Positions 1 through 8,382 of a DNA stretch of 32,366 nucleotides are shown piece after piece. Origin of the DNA: Rhodocyclales bacterium (GTDB taxonomy: Bacteria; Pseudomonadota; Gammaproteobacteria; Burkholderiales; Rhodocyclaceae); contig JACOUN010000071.1 of NCBI GenBank assembly GCA_016177805.1, forward strand, positions 1-32,366, given 5' to 3'. The notes below the pieces were generated by a model. It worked only from the letters and a program-made list of their open reading frames with translations, was not told the DNA's origin and ran no database searches. How positions within the stretch are numbered: the first letter of the stretch is position 1; each line of letters opens with the position of its first letter. The translations under genes and the position numbers were made by a program.

Positions 1-1380
1 CAGGAGTATTACAACAAGGTGCATTGGTCCGAGGCCGGGCGCATCCGCCGCGATCTCGAGTTCATCGCGGCGCACACCGGCGCCCCCGACCTGATCATCG
101 TCGATTCGAATTTCGGCATGTTCAAGCAGGACCTCGATACCTGCCATGTCCTGGCGGAACTGCAGCAAAGCCGGGGCTGGCCCAGTCACATCCATGTGTC
201 GGCCGGCAAGAACCGCAAGGAGCGGGTCATCGAGGCGGCCTCGATTGTCAACGGCGCGATCAACCTGTCGGCCACCATCCAGTCCATGGATCTCCAGGTG
301 CTGGAGAACGTCAAGCGCAGGAACATCTCGCTCGACGACATCGTGATGGTCGGCAAGGAGGCCGAGAAGCTGGGCGCCAACAGCTATTCCGAGATCATCC
401 TGTGCCTGCCGGGCGACACCCGCGAGGCCCATTTCAACAGCGTTGCAACGATGGTGGATGTCGGGATCAACGTGTTGCGCATGTACCAGTTGATGATGTT
501 GCCTGGCTCGGAGATGTCCAGCGTCGAGGTCAGGCGGCAGCACGAAATGCAGACCCGCTACCGGGTGCTGCCGCGCTGCTTCGGCAACTACGCGATGTGG
601 GACAGGCAGGTGCCGGTGTATGAGATCGAGGAAATCTGCGTGGCGAATTCGACCATGAGCTATCACGACTACCTCGATTGCCGCGAACTGAACCTGTCCA
701 GCGAGCTGTTCTACAACAGCGGGGTGTTCCGCGAGGTCATCAGCCTGCTGACTCACTACGGCATTGCGCCGTCGCGCTTCCTGCTGGCGGCGCATGAGGC
801 CGCGTCGGCAACGCGCGGCGGGGTGGCCGAGGTGTACGACGGGTTCCGCCGTGAAACGCATGAGAGTCTATGGACGGAGCGCGCCGAACTGGAGGCCTTT
901 CTCGCTCAGCCGGGGGTGGTGGACCAGTATCTCGACGGCACGCTCGGCAGCAACGAGTTGTTCAAGTACCGCGCGGCCGGTTTCTTCCATCACCAGGACG
1001 ATCTGCATGACCTCGCGTTCGAAGTCGCCGCCCGGTTGCTGGAAGAGGCGGGGCTCATGGACGAGGCGGTCGCGGACTACCTCGCCGAACTCAAGCGCTA
1101 CAGTTGTTATCGCAAGACCAAACTGCTCGATACGGCGCGAGCCTTCGAAGCACCGTTCGTGCATGATTTCAAACTGCACGAGGCGCACGGTTTCGACGGC
1201 ATCGCGCCGCGTTTCGCGACCCCGCAGATCCTGAGCTTCTCGCACGAATCCGGTCAGGCCAGCCTGATCGCGTCCTACATCCGCCAGTACGGCACCAGCC
1301 TCAACGGCCTGGGCCGCATCCTGCTACGCAGCCACGTCAACAAGCTGTACCGCCAGGCCAGCGTCGTACCCGAACTTTGA
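1..1380 (+). CDS. B12-binding-type radical SAM protein, 3' part (5' end outside window)
   Basis: The reading frame is open from the first base, so the gene begins upstream of the window. A GTG at 19 is internal and is not a credible start. The visible 459 codons look like the second half of a radical SAM barrel followed by a C-terminal extension. Strands of the type LIIVDSNFGM, HIHVSAGKN and EIILCLPGDT, and then a LPGSEM segment, resemble the later strands of B12-binding radical SAM enzymes. The cobalamin domain and the CxxxCxxC cluster motif would lie upstream and cannot be seen. The gene ends 23 bases before a glycosyltransferase-like gene on the same strand, so a role in surface-glycan or lipid modification is an inference from context. 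The substrate is unknown. Confidence 0.7.
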   Translation, partial: QEYYNKVHWSEAGRIRRDLEFIAAHTGAPDLIIVDSNFGMFKQDLDTCHVLAELQQSRGWPSHIHVSAGKNRKERVIEAASIVNGAINLSATIQSMDLQVLENVKRRNISLDDIVMVGKEAEKLGANSYSEIILCLPGDTREAHFNSVATMVDVGINVLRMYQLMMLPGSEMSSVEVRRQHEMQTRYRVLPRCFGNYAMWDRQVPVYEIEEICVANSTMSYHDYLDCRELNLSSELFYNSGVFREVISLLTHYGIAPSRFLLAAHEAASATRGGVAEVYDGFRRETHESLWTERAELEAFLAQPGVVDQYLDGTLGSNELFKYRAAGFFHHQDDLHDLAFEVAARLLEEAGLMDEAVADYLAELKRYSCYRKTKLLDTARAFEAPFVHDFKLHEAHGFDGIAPRFATPQILSFSHESGQASLIASYIRQYGTSLNGLGRILLRSHVNKLYRQASVVPEL

Positions 1381-1403
1381 TCGCACTACGGAGAGCATTG
1401 CCC

Positions 1404-2519
1404 GTGAGCCAGAAACAACGCATTCTTTTCATCTCCGAGCAACCCTGGGAGCGCCAGGCCAAGCTGGCCCACGCGTTGCGTGACGCGGGGGTGTCGGTGA
1501 TGCTGCTGCACATCGCGCTACCGACCTTCGATGCGTCGAAGTACTTCGACTACGTGCTGCCCTGCGCCAGCCCGTGGGAGGTCCTGGACGTGGCGATGCG
1601 CCTGAACCCCGACATCATCCATCTGTTCTCGATGGCGAGCGACCGCACGGCGGTGGTGATTGCGCAGAATACCCGCGCCAAGCTCGTCTACGACTACAAG
1701 GATATGTTCGAGAACGTGATCGTCGATCCGCCCGACAGGTGGCGCTGGGAGACGCAGCGCTACCTGGTGGAGCGGGCCGATGGGATCTGCGCGCGCGACG
1801 GGCAGATCGACAACTACTGTCGCGTGAACAACGTCGAACTGAAGAAGCCGGTGCTGCGTTTTCCGGACTACTGCCACGGCATGAATTTCGGCCGCAAGCA
1901 GAAGCTGGGTCTGGGCGATGACCTGCACGTGGTGATGGTCGGCACCTTCATTCCGGAGGATGTGTTTCCGCAATGGGCGTCGCACGGGTTGTACATGATC
2001 GCGCAGGCGATGGCCGAGCAGCGGATTTACCTGCACGTCTATCCGACCGCATGGACCTTCAACGCGATGTACACGCGCAACGAATCAATCTACGTCGATC
2101 TGGCGGGCAAGACCGAGTATTTCACGCTGCACCAGACGGTTCCGATCGAGCGCCTGATCGAGGAGATCTCGCGCTATGACTTCGGCGCCATCCTGTATCA
2201 GGGCGAGATCGCCGGCATGCCGGAGAACTTCCTGTTGAACCGGCATTATGAATACGGCACCGCCACGCGCATGTTCGACTACCTCGAAGCCGGTCTGGAC
2301 GTGATCGTGCAAGGCTGCCTGAAGAATCAGGCCTCGTTCCTCGCCGAACACGACTTCGGCAGCATCGTGGACAAGAACTTCATCCACGGCGACATGCGCG
2401 CGCAGTTGCTGCAGTGGAAGCGCGATCCGGCACGCAAGATGGCGCTGGCGCGGGCGCGCGAGGAACTCACGGTCGGGCGCCACGTGTCCGAATTGCTGGA
2501 GTTGTACCGGTCGTTGTAG
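1404..2519 (+). CDS. Glycosyltransferase-like protein (GT4/GT-B type)
   Basis: A protein of about 371 residues. The start is taken as GTG at 1404 because GGAGAG lies eight bases before it; an upstream TTG at 1377 would overlap the previous stop codon. The N-terminus (RILFISEQPW) is followed by alternating hydrophobic strands (VSVMLLHIAL, DIIHLFSMAS, AKLVYDYKDM) and a second half opening with HVVMVGTFIPED. This is the two-Rossmann layout of GT-B glycosyltransferases. The C-terminal half contains the stretch TRMFDYLEAGLDVIV, similar to the nucleotide-sugar-binding part of GT4 enzymes. No signal peptide or membrane segment is seen. It probably belongs to the same transcript as the radical SAM gene upstream. 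Donor and acceptor cannot be told. Its stop is only six bases from the stop of the convergent gene. Confidence 0.6.
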   Translation: MSQKQRILFISEQPWERQAKLAHALRDAGVSVMLLHIALPTFDASKYFDYVLPCASPWEVLDVAMRLNPDIIHLFSMASDRTAVVIAQNTRAKLVYDYKDMFENVIVDPPDRWRWETQRYLVERADGICARDGQIDNYCRVNNVELKKPVLRFPDYCHGMNFGRKQKLGLGDDLHVVMVGTFIPEDVFPQWASHGLYMIAQAMAEQRIYLHVYPTAWTFNAMYTRNESIYVDLAGKTEYFTLHQTVPIERLIEEISRYDFGAILYQGEIAGMPENFLLNRHYEYGTATRMFDYLEAGLDVIVQGCLKNQASFLAEHDFGSIVDKNFIHGDMRAQLLQWKRDPARKMALARAREELTVGRHVSELLELYRSL

Positions 2520-2525
2520 CGCGGG

Positions 2526-4601
2526 TCAGGCGCGCCCGCGCAGCCACGCCAGCAGTTCATGCTCCGGCATGGGCCTGGCGTACAGGTAGCCTTGGGCGCC
2601 GTCGCATCCTTCGTTGATCAGGAAGGTCCATTGCGCTTCGGTTTCGACCCCCTCGGCGATGGCCGGCAGGCCGAGGCTGCGGCCGAGGGCGATGATGGCG
2701 CGGCAGATCGCGGCGTCGTTGGGGTCGACGAGAATGTCACGGACGAAGGATTGGTCGATCTTGAGTTGGTCCAGCGGCAAGCGCTTGACGTAGTACAGCG
2801 AGGAATAGCCGGTGCCGAAGTCGTCGAGCGCGAAGGTGACGCCTGCCTGCTTGAGCGCCAGCATCGTGTCTATGGTCTGTTCGATGTCTTCGAGCAGCAT
2901 GCTTTCGGTGATCTCGATCTTGAGCCGTCCGGCGCCGATGTTGCCGGCCTTGAGCCGGGTGTGTATGTCGGGCACGAAGCCCGCCTCGCGAAACTGGCGC
3001 ACGCTGACGTTGACCGCTACGTCGAGGCGCGCGGTGAGCGGGTTGGCCTGCCATGCGGCGAGCGTGCGGCACGCTTCGTCCAGCACCCATTGGCCCATGG
3101 GCAGGATCAGGCCGGTTTCTTCCGCGAGTGGAATGAACTCGCCCGGCGGCACCAGCCCGCGTTTGGGGTGGTGCCAGCGGATCAGGGCTTCGACGCCCGA
3201 GCAACGGCCATCGCGATCGACCTGCGGCTGGTAGTGGAGAACGAATTCGCCGCGCTTGAGGGCATTGCGCAGTTCATGCTCCAGGGTCGTGCGCGCGGTG
3301 ATGCGGGCCTGCATGGCCGGGTCGAAGAAACGCACCGTGTTGCGCCCGGCCGCCTTGGCCTGGTACATGGCCAGATCGGCGCGCTTGAGCACCTCGTCGA
3401 CGGTGATGCCGTGGCCGCTGAAGAGTGTCACGCCTATGCTGGCCGACCCCTGGTGGATGGTCGGCCCCAGGTCGACCGGTTCGGATAGATGGGTGATGAT
3501 CTTGTCCGCTATCACACTCACCTGGGCGATGGCGGATTCGACCTTGGTCGCCAGTTGCTGAACCAGCACCACGAACTCGTCACCGCCCAGCCGCGCCACC
3601 GTGTCGCCTTCACGCACGCAGCCACGCAGCTTGCGCGCCGTGTCCTGCAGCAAACGGTCGCCGACTTCGTGGCCCTGAGTGTCGTTGAGGTTCTTGAAGT
3701 GGTCCAGATCGAGATAGAGCAGTGCCCGGTTCCTGCCGCTGCGCGAGCTGCTGGCCATGCTCTGCTGCAGGCGGTCGATCAGCAGGCGGCGGTTGGGCAG
3801 TCCGGTCAGCGGGTCGAAGAAGGCCAGTTTGTAGACTTCCTCCTCGGCGTGCTTGCGATCGGTGATGTCGCGCCAGACGCAGTAGAGGATGTCGTGGTCC
3901 TGCAGTTCGATGCGCGCGAGGGTGACTTCGACCGGAAAGCAACTGCCGTCGGCGCGCCGGTGCTCCCACTCGAAACGCGTCATGCCGTCGCGCATGGCGT
4001 TGGCCATCATCTGCTCGGCCTTCTCGAACGAGGGCCGGCCGTCGGGCTGGAATTCGGGTGAGATGCGCGATGGGTGCTGAAGGATGTCGTCGCGATGGGC
4101 ATGGCCCAGGATCCGGATCGCGGCGCGGTTGCAGTCGGTGAATACCCCCTTGTCGATCAGCCAGCACGGGTCGGGGGAGCATTCGAACAGGTCGCGGAAG
4201 CGCTTTTCGCTCAGGCGCAACTCTTGCGCGTGCTCTTCCATGCGCTCGGCGATCGCGACCAGGCGTCGCGCGTCAAGGACATGCGCGAGTGTTGCGCAGA
4301 ACTGCCGCAATGGGCGCGCGACCGGCGCGAAGGCGGCGGCATCGCTGAGCCGGACATGCAGCGTTCCGTGAGAGGTGGCACTCGCCTCGACGGGTATGCA
4401 TACATCCGCATCTCCGGATGTGTGTTCGGGGCTGCGGCGGAACTCGACCGAACTCACGCCGGGCAGTAGCGCCAGTGCATCCGTGACGATGGATTCGATG
4501 CCGTCGCTGGGCGTACTCGTCACCTGGTGCAACAGATCAAGCAACCGTCCTGGAACCGCTGCATGATCGTGTTCATCAGGTGTCATCGATTGCCCGTGCA
4601 T
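2526..4601 (-). CDS. PAS-GGDEF-EAL cyclic-di-GMP enzyme
   Basis: A bifunctional signalling protein of about 691 residues. An N-terminal region of roughly 115 residues is of unclear type (possibly GAF-like). It is followed by a coiled segment, a PAS domain (about 133-248), a GGDEF domain (258-422) and an EAL domain (440-685). The GGDEF motif is intact (RLGGDEF, about 336-343) and an RxxD inhibitory site lies five residues before it. The EAL domain keeps VEALIRW, DDFGTGYSS, KIDQSFV and AEGVET, so phosphodiesterase activity is expected. Both activities look possible from sequence. ATG 4601 is chosen because longer frames run into the neighbouring gene; ATG 4586 is an alternative and neither has a strong ribosome site. 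It follows the upstream GGDEF gene by 20 bases, probably as an operon. No membrane segment is seen, so it is probably cytoplasmic. Confidence 0.9.
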   Translation of the reverse strand: MHGQSMTPDEHDHAAVPGRLLDLLHQVTSTPSDGIESIVTDALALLPGVSSVEFRRSPEHTSGDADVCIPVEASATSHGTLHVRLSDAAAFAPVARPLRQFCATLAHVLDARRLVAIAERMEEHAQELRLSEKRFRDLFECSPDPCWLIDKGVFTDCNRAAIRILGHAHRDDILQHPSRISPEFQPDGRPSFEKAEQMMANAMRDGMTRFEWEHRRADGSCFPVEVTLARIELQDHDILYCVWRDITDRKHAEEEVYKLAFFDPLTGLPNRRLLIDRLQQSMASSSRSGRNRALLYLDLDHFKNLNDTQGHEVGDRLLQDTARKLRGCVREGDTVARLGGDEFVVLVQQLATKVESAIAQVSVIADKIITHLSEPVDLGPTIHQGSASIGVTLFSGHGITVDEVLKRADLAMYQAKAAGRNTVRFFDPAMQARITARTTLEHELRNALKRGEFVLHYQPQVDRDGRCSGVEALIRWHHPKRGLVPPGEFIPLAEETGLILPMGQWVLDEACRTLAAWQANPLTARLDVAVNVSVRQFREAGFVPDIHTRLKAGNIGAGRLKIEITESMLLEDIEQTIDTMLALKQAGVTFALDDFGTGYSSLYYVKRLPLDQLKIDQSFVRDILVDPNDAAICRAIIALGRSLGLPAIAEGVETEAQWTFLINEGCDGAQGYLYARPMPEHELLAWLRGRA

Positions 4602-4621
4602 GCCGCGCCGCTCGCGTGGGT

Positions 4622-6433
4622 TCAGGCCGCTGGCGGTGCGGGTTTGCCCACCACCTTGTTCCTGCCCGATTGCTTGGCTTCGTACATGGCCTTGTCGGCC
4701 CTTTCTATCACGCTGTCCAGGGGCGCGCCATGAGGCCACGGGCTGACGCCGGCGCTGAAGGTGATGAGTATCTTTTGGTCGTCGGCCAGGAAATAGGCCT
4801 TGGTCAGCTCCCGTTGCAGGCGCACCAAAGCGGCTGCCGATTGCTCCAGGTCGGACTCCGGGTACAGGATGATGAATTCCTCGCCCCCGAGCCGGGCGAC
4901 CACGTCGTTGGGACGCAGGTTCCGGCGTATCACGCTGATCAGGTGGATCAGCGCGTCGTCACCGGTCTGGTGGCCGTAGGTGTCGTTGAGTTTCTTGAAG
5001 TTGTCGATGTCGAGCAGCGCCACGCACAGCGACACCTTGCGCCGCAACGCGCGTGCTGATTCCTTCTCGAAGGTTTCCTCCAGCCCGCGCCGGTTCAGCG
5101 CCCCGGTCAGTTGGTCGTGGCGCATCAGGCGGCTGGTTTCTTCGAGTTCCTTCTGCAGTTCGACAATGCGTTGCTCGGCCAGGTTGGCTTTGTCGCGCGC
5201 CGCCTGCAGCTCGTCGCGCGAGCGGCGCGCCTCTTCCTGGATCACCCTGGTGTCGCGCATCACTTCGTCCAGCAGCCCGCCGATTTCGGCGATGTCGCGC
5301 GCCTTGCCGATCTTGACCGCGTTGTTGGCGATCTTGTCGTGGTAGCTGCTGGTGCTTTCGGAGAAGCTCGCGAGGTGGTCGATGAATCCGGCCAGCATGC
5401 TGCGCAGGGTGTTCTGCGCTTCCTTGAGGTTGAGCTTGATCTGGCTCTGCTTGTAGATGACTTCCTTGATGCGCCGCTCGGCGTCGTCGATCATGCGCAC
5501 GTCGGCGGGCTTGTTGACCACGTCGCGCAGCACTTCGACCTGGCCGTGCAGCCACTGGTCGTCAATCACGATTTCCTCGATGTTCTCCAGCAGCAGGCGC
5601 AGCAGATTGTGCAGCCCGGCGCGCACTTCGGCGGTGTCGCCGGCGATCAGTTCGAGCCGGTAGGCGAATTTGCGCAGTTGCTTGGCCACGCCGAGCAGTT
5701 GCGCGGAGGTGGCGCTCGCCTTGACCGAGGCGGACAGTCGTTCGGCCTCCTTGACCAGCTCGGGATGTTCGCCCAGTGATGCCGGAACGACGGTTTCGAG
5801 CGCCACCACCAGCAGTTCGCGCAGGCTGGTGATGAGTTCGCCGGCCTCGCCGGAGGCTACCAGATGTACCTCGGGTGGCAGCACCGGCTGAGGCGGCGCG
5901 GCCGCCGTGGCAGGTGCTTCGGCGTCACCGTCCCTGGTGGTCGGTGCTTCCGGGTCGACCGGCGCCTGACTCCAGGCACGCACCAGCCCTTGAAGGCGCG
6001 AATACAGCGTGGTGGGGTCGTTGGCCGCCAGCACGCGCTCCAGCGAGTCGCGTTTGCGCGCGGTGGTCCAGCCGATCTGGCGGTTGTCCCATTGCTTGAG
6101 CAGCGTGCCGATCAGGGCGTTCCAGGTCGGTGCGTCTTCGAGCTGCAGTCCGTCGACATAGCTGAACAGCGCCGTTTCCACCGCGTCGGCCTTGCCCGCC
6201 GCCAGCGCCTGGTCGAGCTGCCGGGCCAGGCGTGCGCGTTCGGCGCTGTCGCGCGGCAGCTTCTTTGCGAGCGTGCGGACCAGCGCATCGGGGGCGCCGT
6301 CACCGTCATCGGCGATGCCGGCGACTTCGTTGTACAGCACGCGAAAGTTGTCGGGTGTGGGGGGCATGCGTCGCGCCGCGAGCAGCCGCAGGGCTTCGCG
6401 CGTGATGACGGAAGGGTTGGTGGGGGCGGGCAT
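4622..6433 (-). CDS. Diguanylate cyclase (GGDEF) with long helical N-terminal region
   Basis: A protein of 603 residues. The last 165 or so form a GGDEF domain with an intact RLGGEEF signature and an RPND inhibitory site five residues before GGEEF, so it should make cyclic-di-GMP and be feedback-inhibited. The N-terminal 400 residues contain a conserved opening (MPPTPDNFR at about 22-30), a proline/alanine-rich spacer near 160-185 and a long helical/coiled-coil region before the cyclase. No signal peptide or membrane segment is seen. The broken gene at 6756-8230 is a paralogue with the same opening and layout. The MITE at 6471-6705 lies 37 bases before the start codon, so promoter sequences may lie within or beyond it. 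The next gene downstream begins 20 bases after the stop. Confidence 0.9.
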   Translation of the reverse strand: MPAPTNPSVITREALRLLAARRMPPTPDNFRVLYNEVAGIADDGDGAPDALVRTLAKKLPRDSAERARLARQLDQALAAGKADAVETALFSYVDGLQLEDAPTWNALIGTLLKQWDNRQIGWTTARKRDSLERVLAANDPTTLYSRLQGLVRAWSQAPVDPEAPTTRDGDAEAPATAAAPPQPVLPPEVHLVASGEAGELITSLRELLVVALETVVPASLGEHPELVKEAERLSASVKASATSAQLLGVAKQLRKFAYRLELIAGDTAEVRAGLHNLLRLLLENIEEIVIDDQWLHGQVEVLRDVVNKPADVRMIDDAERRIKEVIYKQSQIKLNLKEAQNTLRSMLAGFIDHLASFSESTSSYHDKIANNAVKIGKARDIAEIGGLLDEVMRDTRVIQEEARRSRDELQAARDKANLAEQRIVELQKELEETSRLMRHDQLTGALNRRGLEETFEKESARALRRKVSLCVALLDIDNFKKLNDTYGHQTGDDALIHLISVIRRNLRPNDVVARLGGEEFIILYPESDLEQSAAALVRLQRELTKAYFLADDQKILITFSAGVSPWPHGAPLDSVIERADKAMYEAKQSGRNKVVGKPAPPAA

Positions 6434-6465
6434 GACCTACGGGCGTTCCTCGATCGGGAGCTGGG

Positions 6466-6710
6466 ATTATCCTAGAAACCGCAGTTGGACGCGCCCGAGT
6501 GTGTGACTGGCGCGTTGTCTGGCAAGGCGCGACGAGGCCGCATGGTCACTCCCTGCAACGAGGAGCAACGCCGCCAGGCAGCGCGCCAGGCGTGCAATCG
6601 GGTGCGTAGCGCGCTCACCAATTGGGTGAATTTTTTCGAAGGCAAGAACCTCAGTGCTGATGATGCATCCAGACACAAAAAAAGCGGTCAACTGCGGTTT
6701 CTAGGATTAT
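6466..6710. mobile_element. MITE with 17-bp perfect terminal inverted repeats and 5-bp target duplication
   Basis: The left end CCTAGAAACCGCAGTTG (6471-6487) is matched perfectly in inverted orientation at 6689-6705. The 5-base direct repeat ATTAT lies immediately outside both ends (6466-6470 and 6706-6710), which is the signature of a transposition. The element is 235 bases long and has no credible gene; its short open frames lack ribosome sites. Ends starting CCTAG with a 5-base AT-rich duplication resemble IS1380-family elements such as ISEcp1. A related full-length insertion sequence elsewhere in the genome is therefore a likely source, but that is inference. It fills nearly all the space between two GGDEF genes. 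Confidence 0.85.
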
Positions 6711-6755
6711 AGGCGCCGGTCGCGGGCGCGTGTCAGGCCGTGCCGTGGCGGGGTT

Positions 6756-8230
6756 TCAACTGGAGATGAACACCCGATTCTTGCCCGCCCGCTTGGCCGC
6801 ATACATGGCCCGGTCGGCTCGGTCGATGGCCTTGCCGGGGGGTTCGTCGCTGGCCAGCCGGGCGATGCCCGCGCTGAAGGTGATCAGGATGCGCTGGTTG
6901 TCGGTAAGGAAGAAGCGCTTGGTCAGTGCCCGTTGCAGCCGTTCTATGGCCAGGGTGCTCTCGTTTTCGTCGGTGTCGGGCATCAGGATGATGAACTCCT
7001 CGCCGCCGTAGCGCCCGGCCAGATCCTGCGGGCGCAGGGCCTCGCGCATCACCTTCGCGATGTGGCGCAGCGCGTCGTCGCCGGCGATGTGGCCGAAAGT
7101 ATCGTTGAGGGTCTTGAAGTCGTCGATGTCGAGCAAGGCGATGCACAACACCGTGCCGCGCCGCTGCGCCAGCGCCAGTTCGCGCTCGATGGCCTCGTCC
7201 AGCCCCTTGCGGTTGAGTACCCCGGTGAGCGGGTCGTGGCGCAGCAGCTCGCTGGTCTGGTCGAGGTCGCGTTGCAGGTGCGCGATGCGTTCGTTGGCGG
7301 CTTCAACTTCACGCTGCATCGCTTCGAGATCCTCGGTCGAGCGTTTCGCGCTCTGATGTCGCCCAACTGGGCGGCGTCGGCGGTCTGCGCTAGTTGCGTC
7401 ACGCATTGCGTCAGCGTGTCATGGTAGTTGCCGGTGGAATGGGTGAATTCGGACAGGCGCCCGACAAAACTGGCGAACATGTCGTTCAGGCGCGCCCGTG
7501 CGTCGATGAGCTGGTGCTTCAGCTCACGCTGCTTGCCGATGACATCGCCCAGGCGGTGCTTGACGTCTTCCAGTTGCCGCACGTCGGGATGATCTTCGAG
7601 TAGCTTGGCCAGCAGGCCGAGTTGGCCGCTCAGCCAGTTGTCGTCGAGCACGATGTCGCTGATATTGCGCACGATCAGCGTCAGCAGCTCGTGCAGCGAA
7701 GCGCGTACCGCCCGCTGGTCCTGGGCGGTGCCCTCGACCTTGTTGGTGAGGGTGTGGATGCGCGCGCCCAGGTTGGCCGGGGGCGTCGCATCGGTGAGCA
7801 TGACCGTCTTCGCCAGATCGCGGGCCTCCAGCGCGAGTGTGTCGTTTTCGACAAAGGCGCGCGCTATTCCGTCGCGCAGCAGGTGCGCGAACAGCGGCGG
7901 CAGGTGCGTGACCGCGCTGCCGTTGAGCTTGGTCGCCGGCGCTTCGCCCGCGCACAGATCAACGATGCACAGTTTGATCAGGGGCCAGTCGTGCGCCGCG
8001 ATGCCGTGCTCCAGTTGCTGGACCAGCGTCGCGCGTCTTTCCGTGTCGCGCGGCAAGGTGCCGGCGATGAGCTTGAGTTCCTTGTCCGGGAAGGGAGCAT
8101 CGGCGGGCTTCCCCGAGATTTGTTCGTAGTAGGCGCGGAAATTGTCCGGCGTCGGCGGTACGCGTTCGAGCGCAAGTCGCAGCAGGGTCTGGCGGGCAAT
8201 CTCGGGGGGCCGTTGGCCGTGATCTGTCAT
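6756..8230 (-). pseudogene. Diguanylate cyclase paralogue disrupted by a frameshift/small deletion
   Basis: Two overlapping frames encode one protein. The first half (from ATG 8230) has the same opening as the neighbouring cyclase (VPPTPDNFR) and its helical region, and stays good as far as a segment ending AAQLGDI near 7355. The second half, in another frame, resumes at about AKRSTEDLEAM near 7350 and carries a complete GGDEF domain (RYGGEEF with RPQD inhibitory site), ending at 6756. Aligned by eye to the paralogue at 4622-6433, about ten residues (the paralogue's LLDEVMRDTRV stretch) are missing at the junction. A deletion of some 30-35 bases, not a multiple of three, therefore explains it better than a single-base error. 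No strong ribosome site was found; ATG 8263 is an alternative start. Either a real inactivation or an assembly fault is possible. Confidence 0.8.
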
Positions 8231-8382
8231 GGTTTGATGCGACAAGACCGGCAATTTGAGCATGCATGGGTGTTCCAAATCAGTATAGCGCCGGCGGCAG
8301 GCGTCGTTGGAGCGATTTTTGGCGCCGCCCCGGCGGGGTGCGATCCGTTATCCTGTGCGTTTGTTTTCATCTGGACGCGACC

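Noticed and set aside
6467-6712. Short frames inside the MITE as a small gene
   Set aside because: They run end to end within the terminal repeats, have no ribosome site and no similarity that I recognise.
7049-7406. Programmed ribosomal frameshift in the cyclase gene
   Set aside because: No slippery heptamer or downstream structure is evident, and conserved residues are missing at the junction, which points to a deletion.
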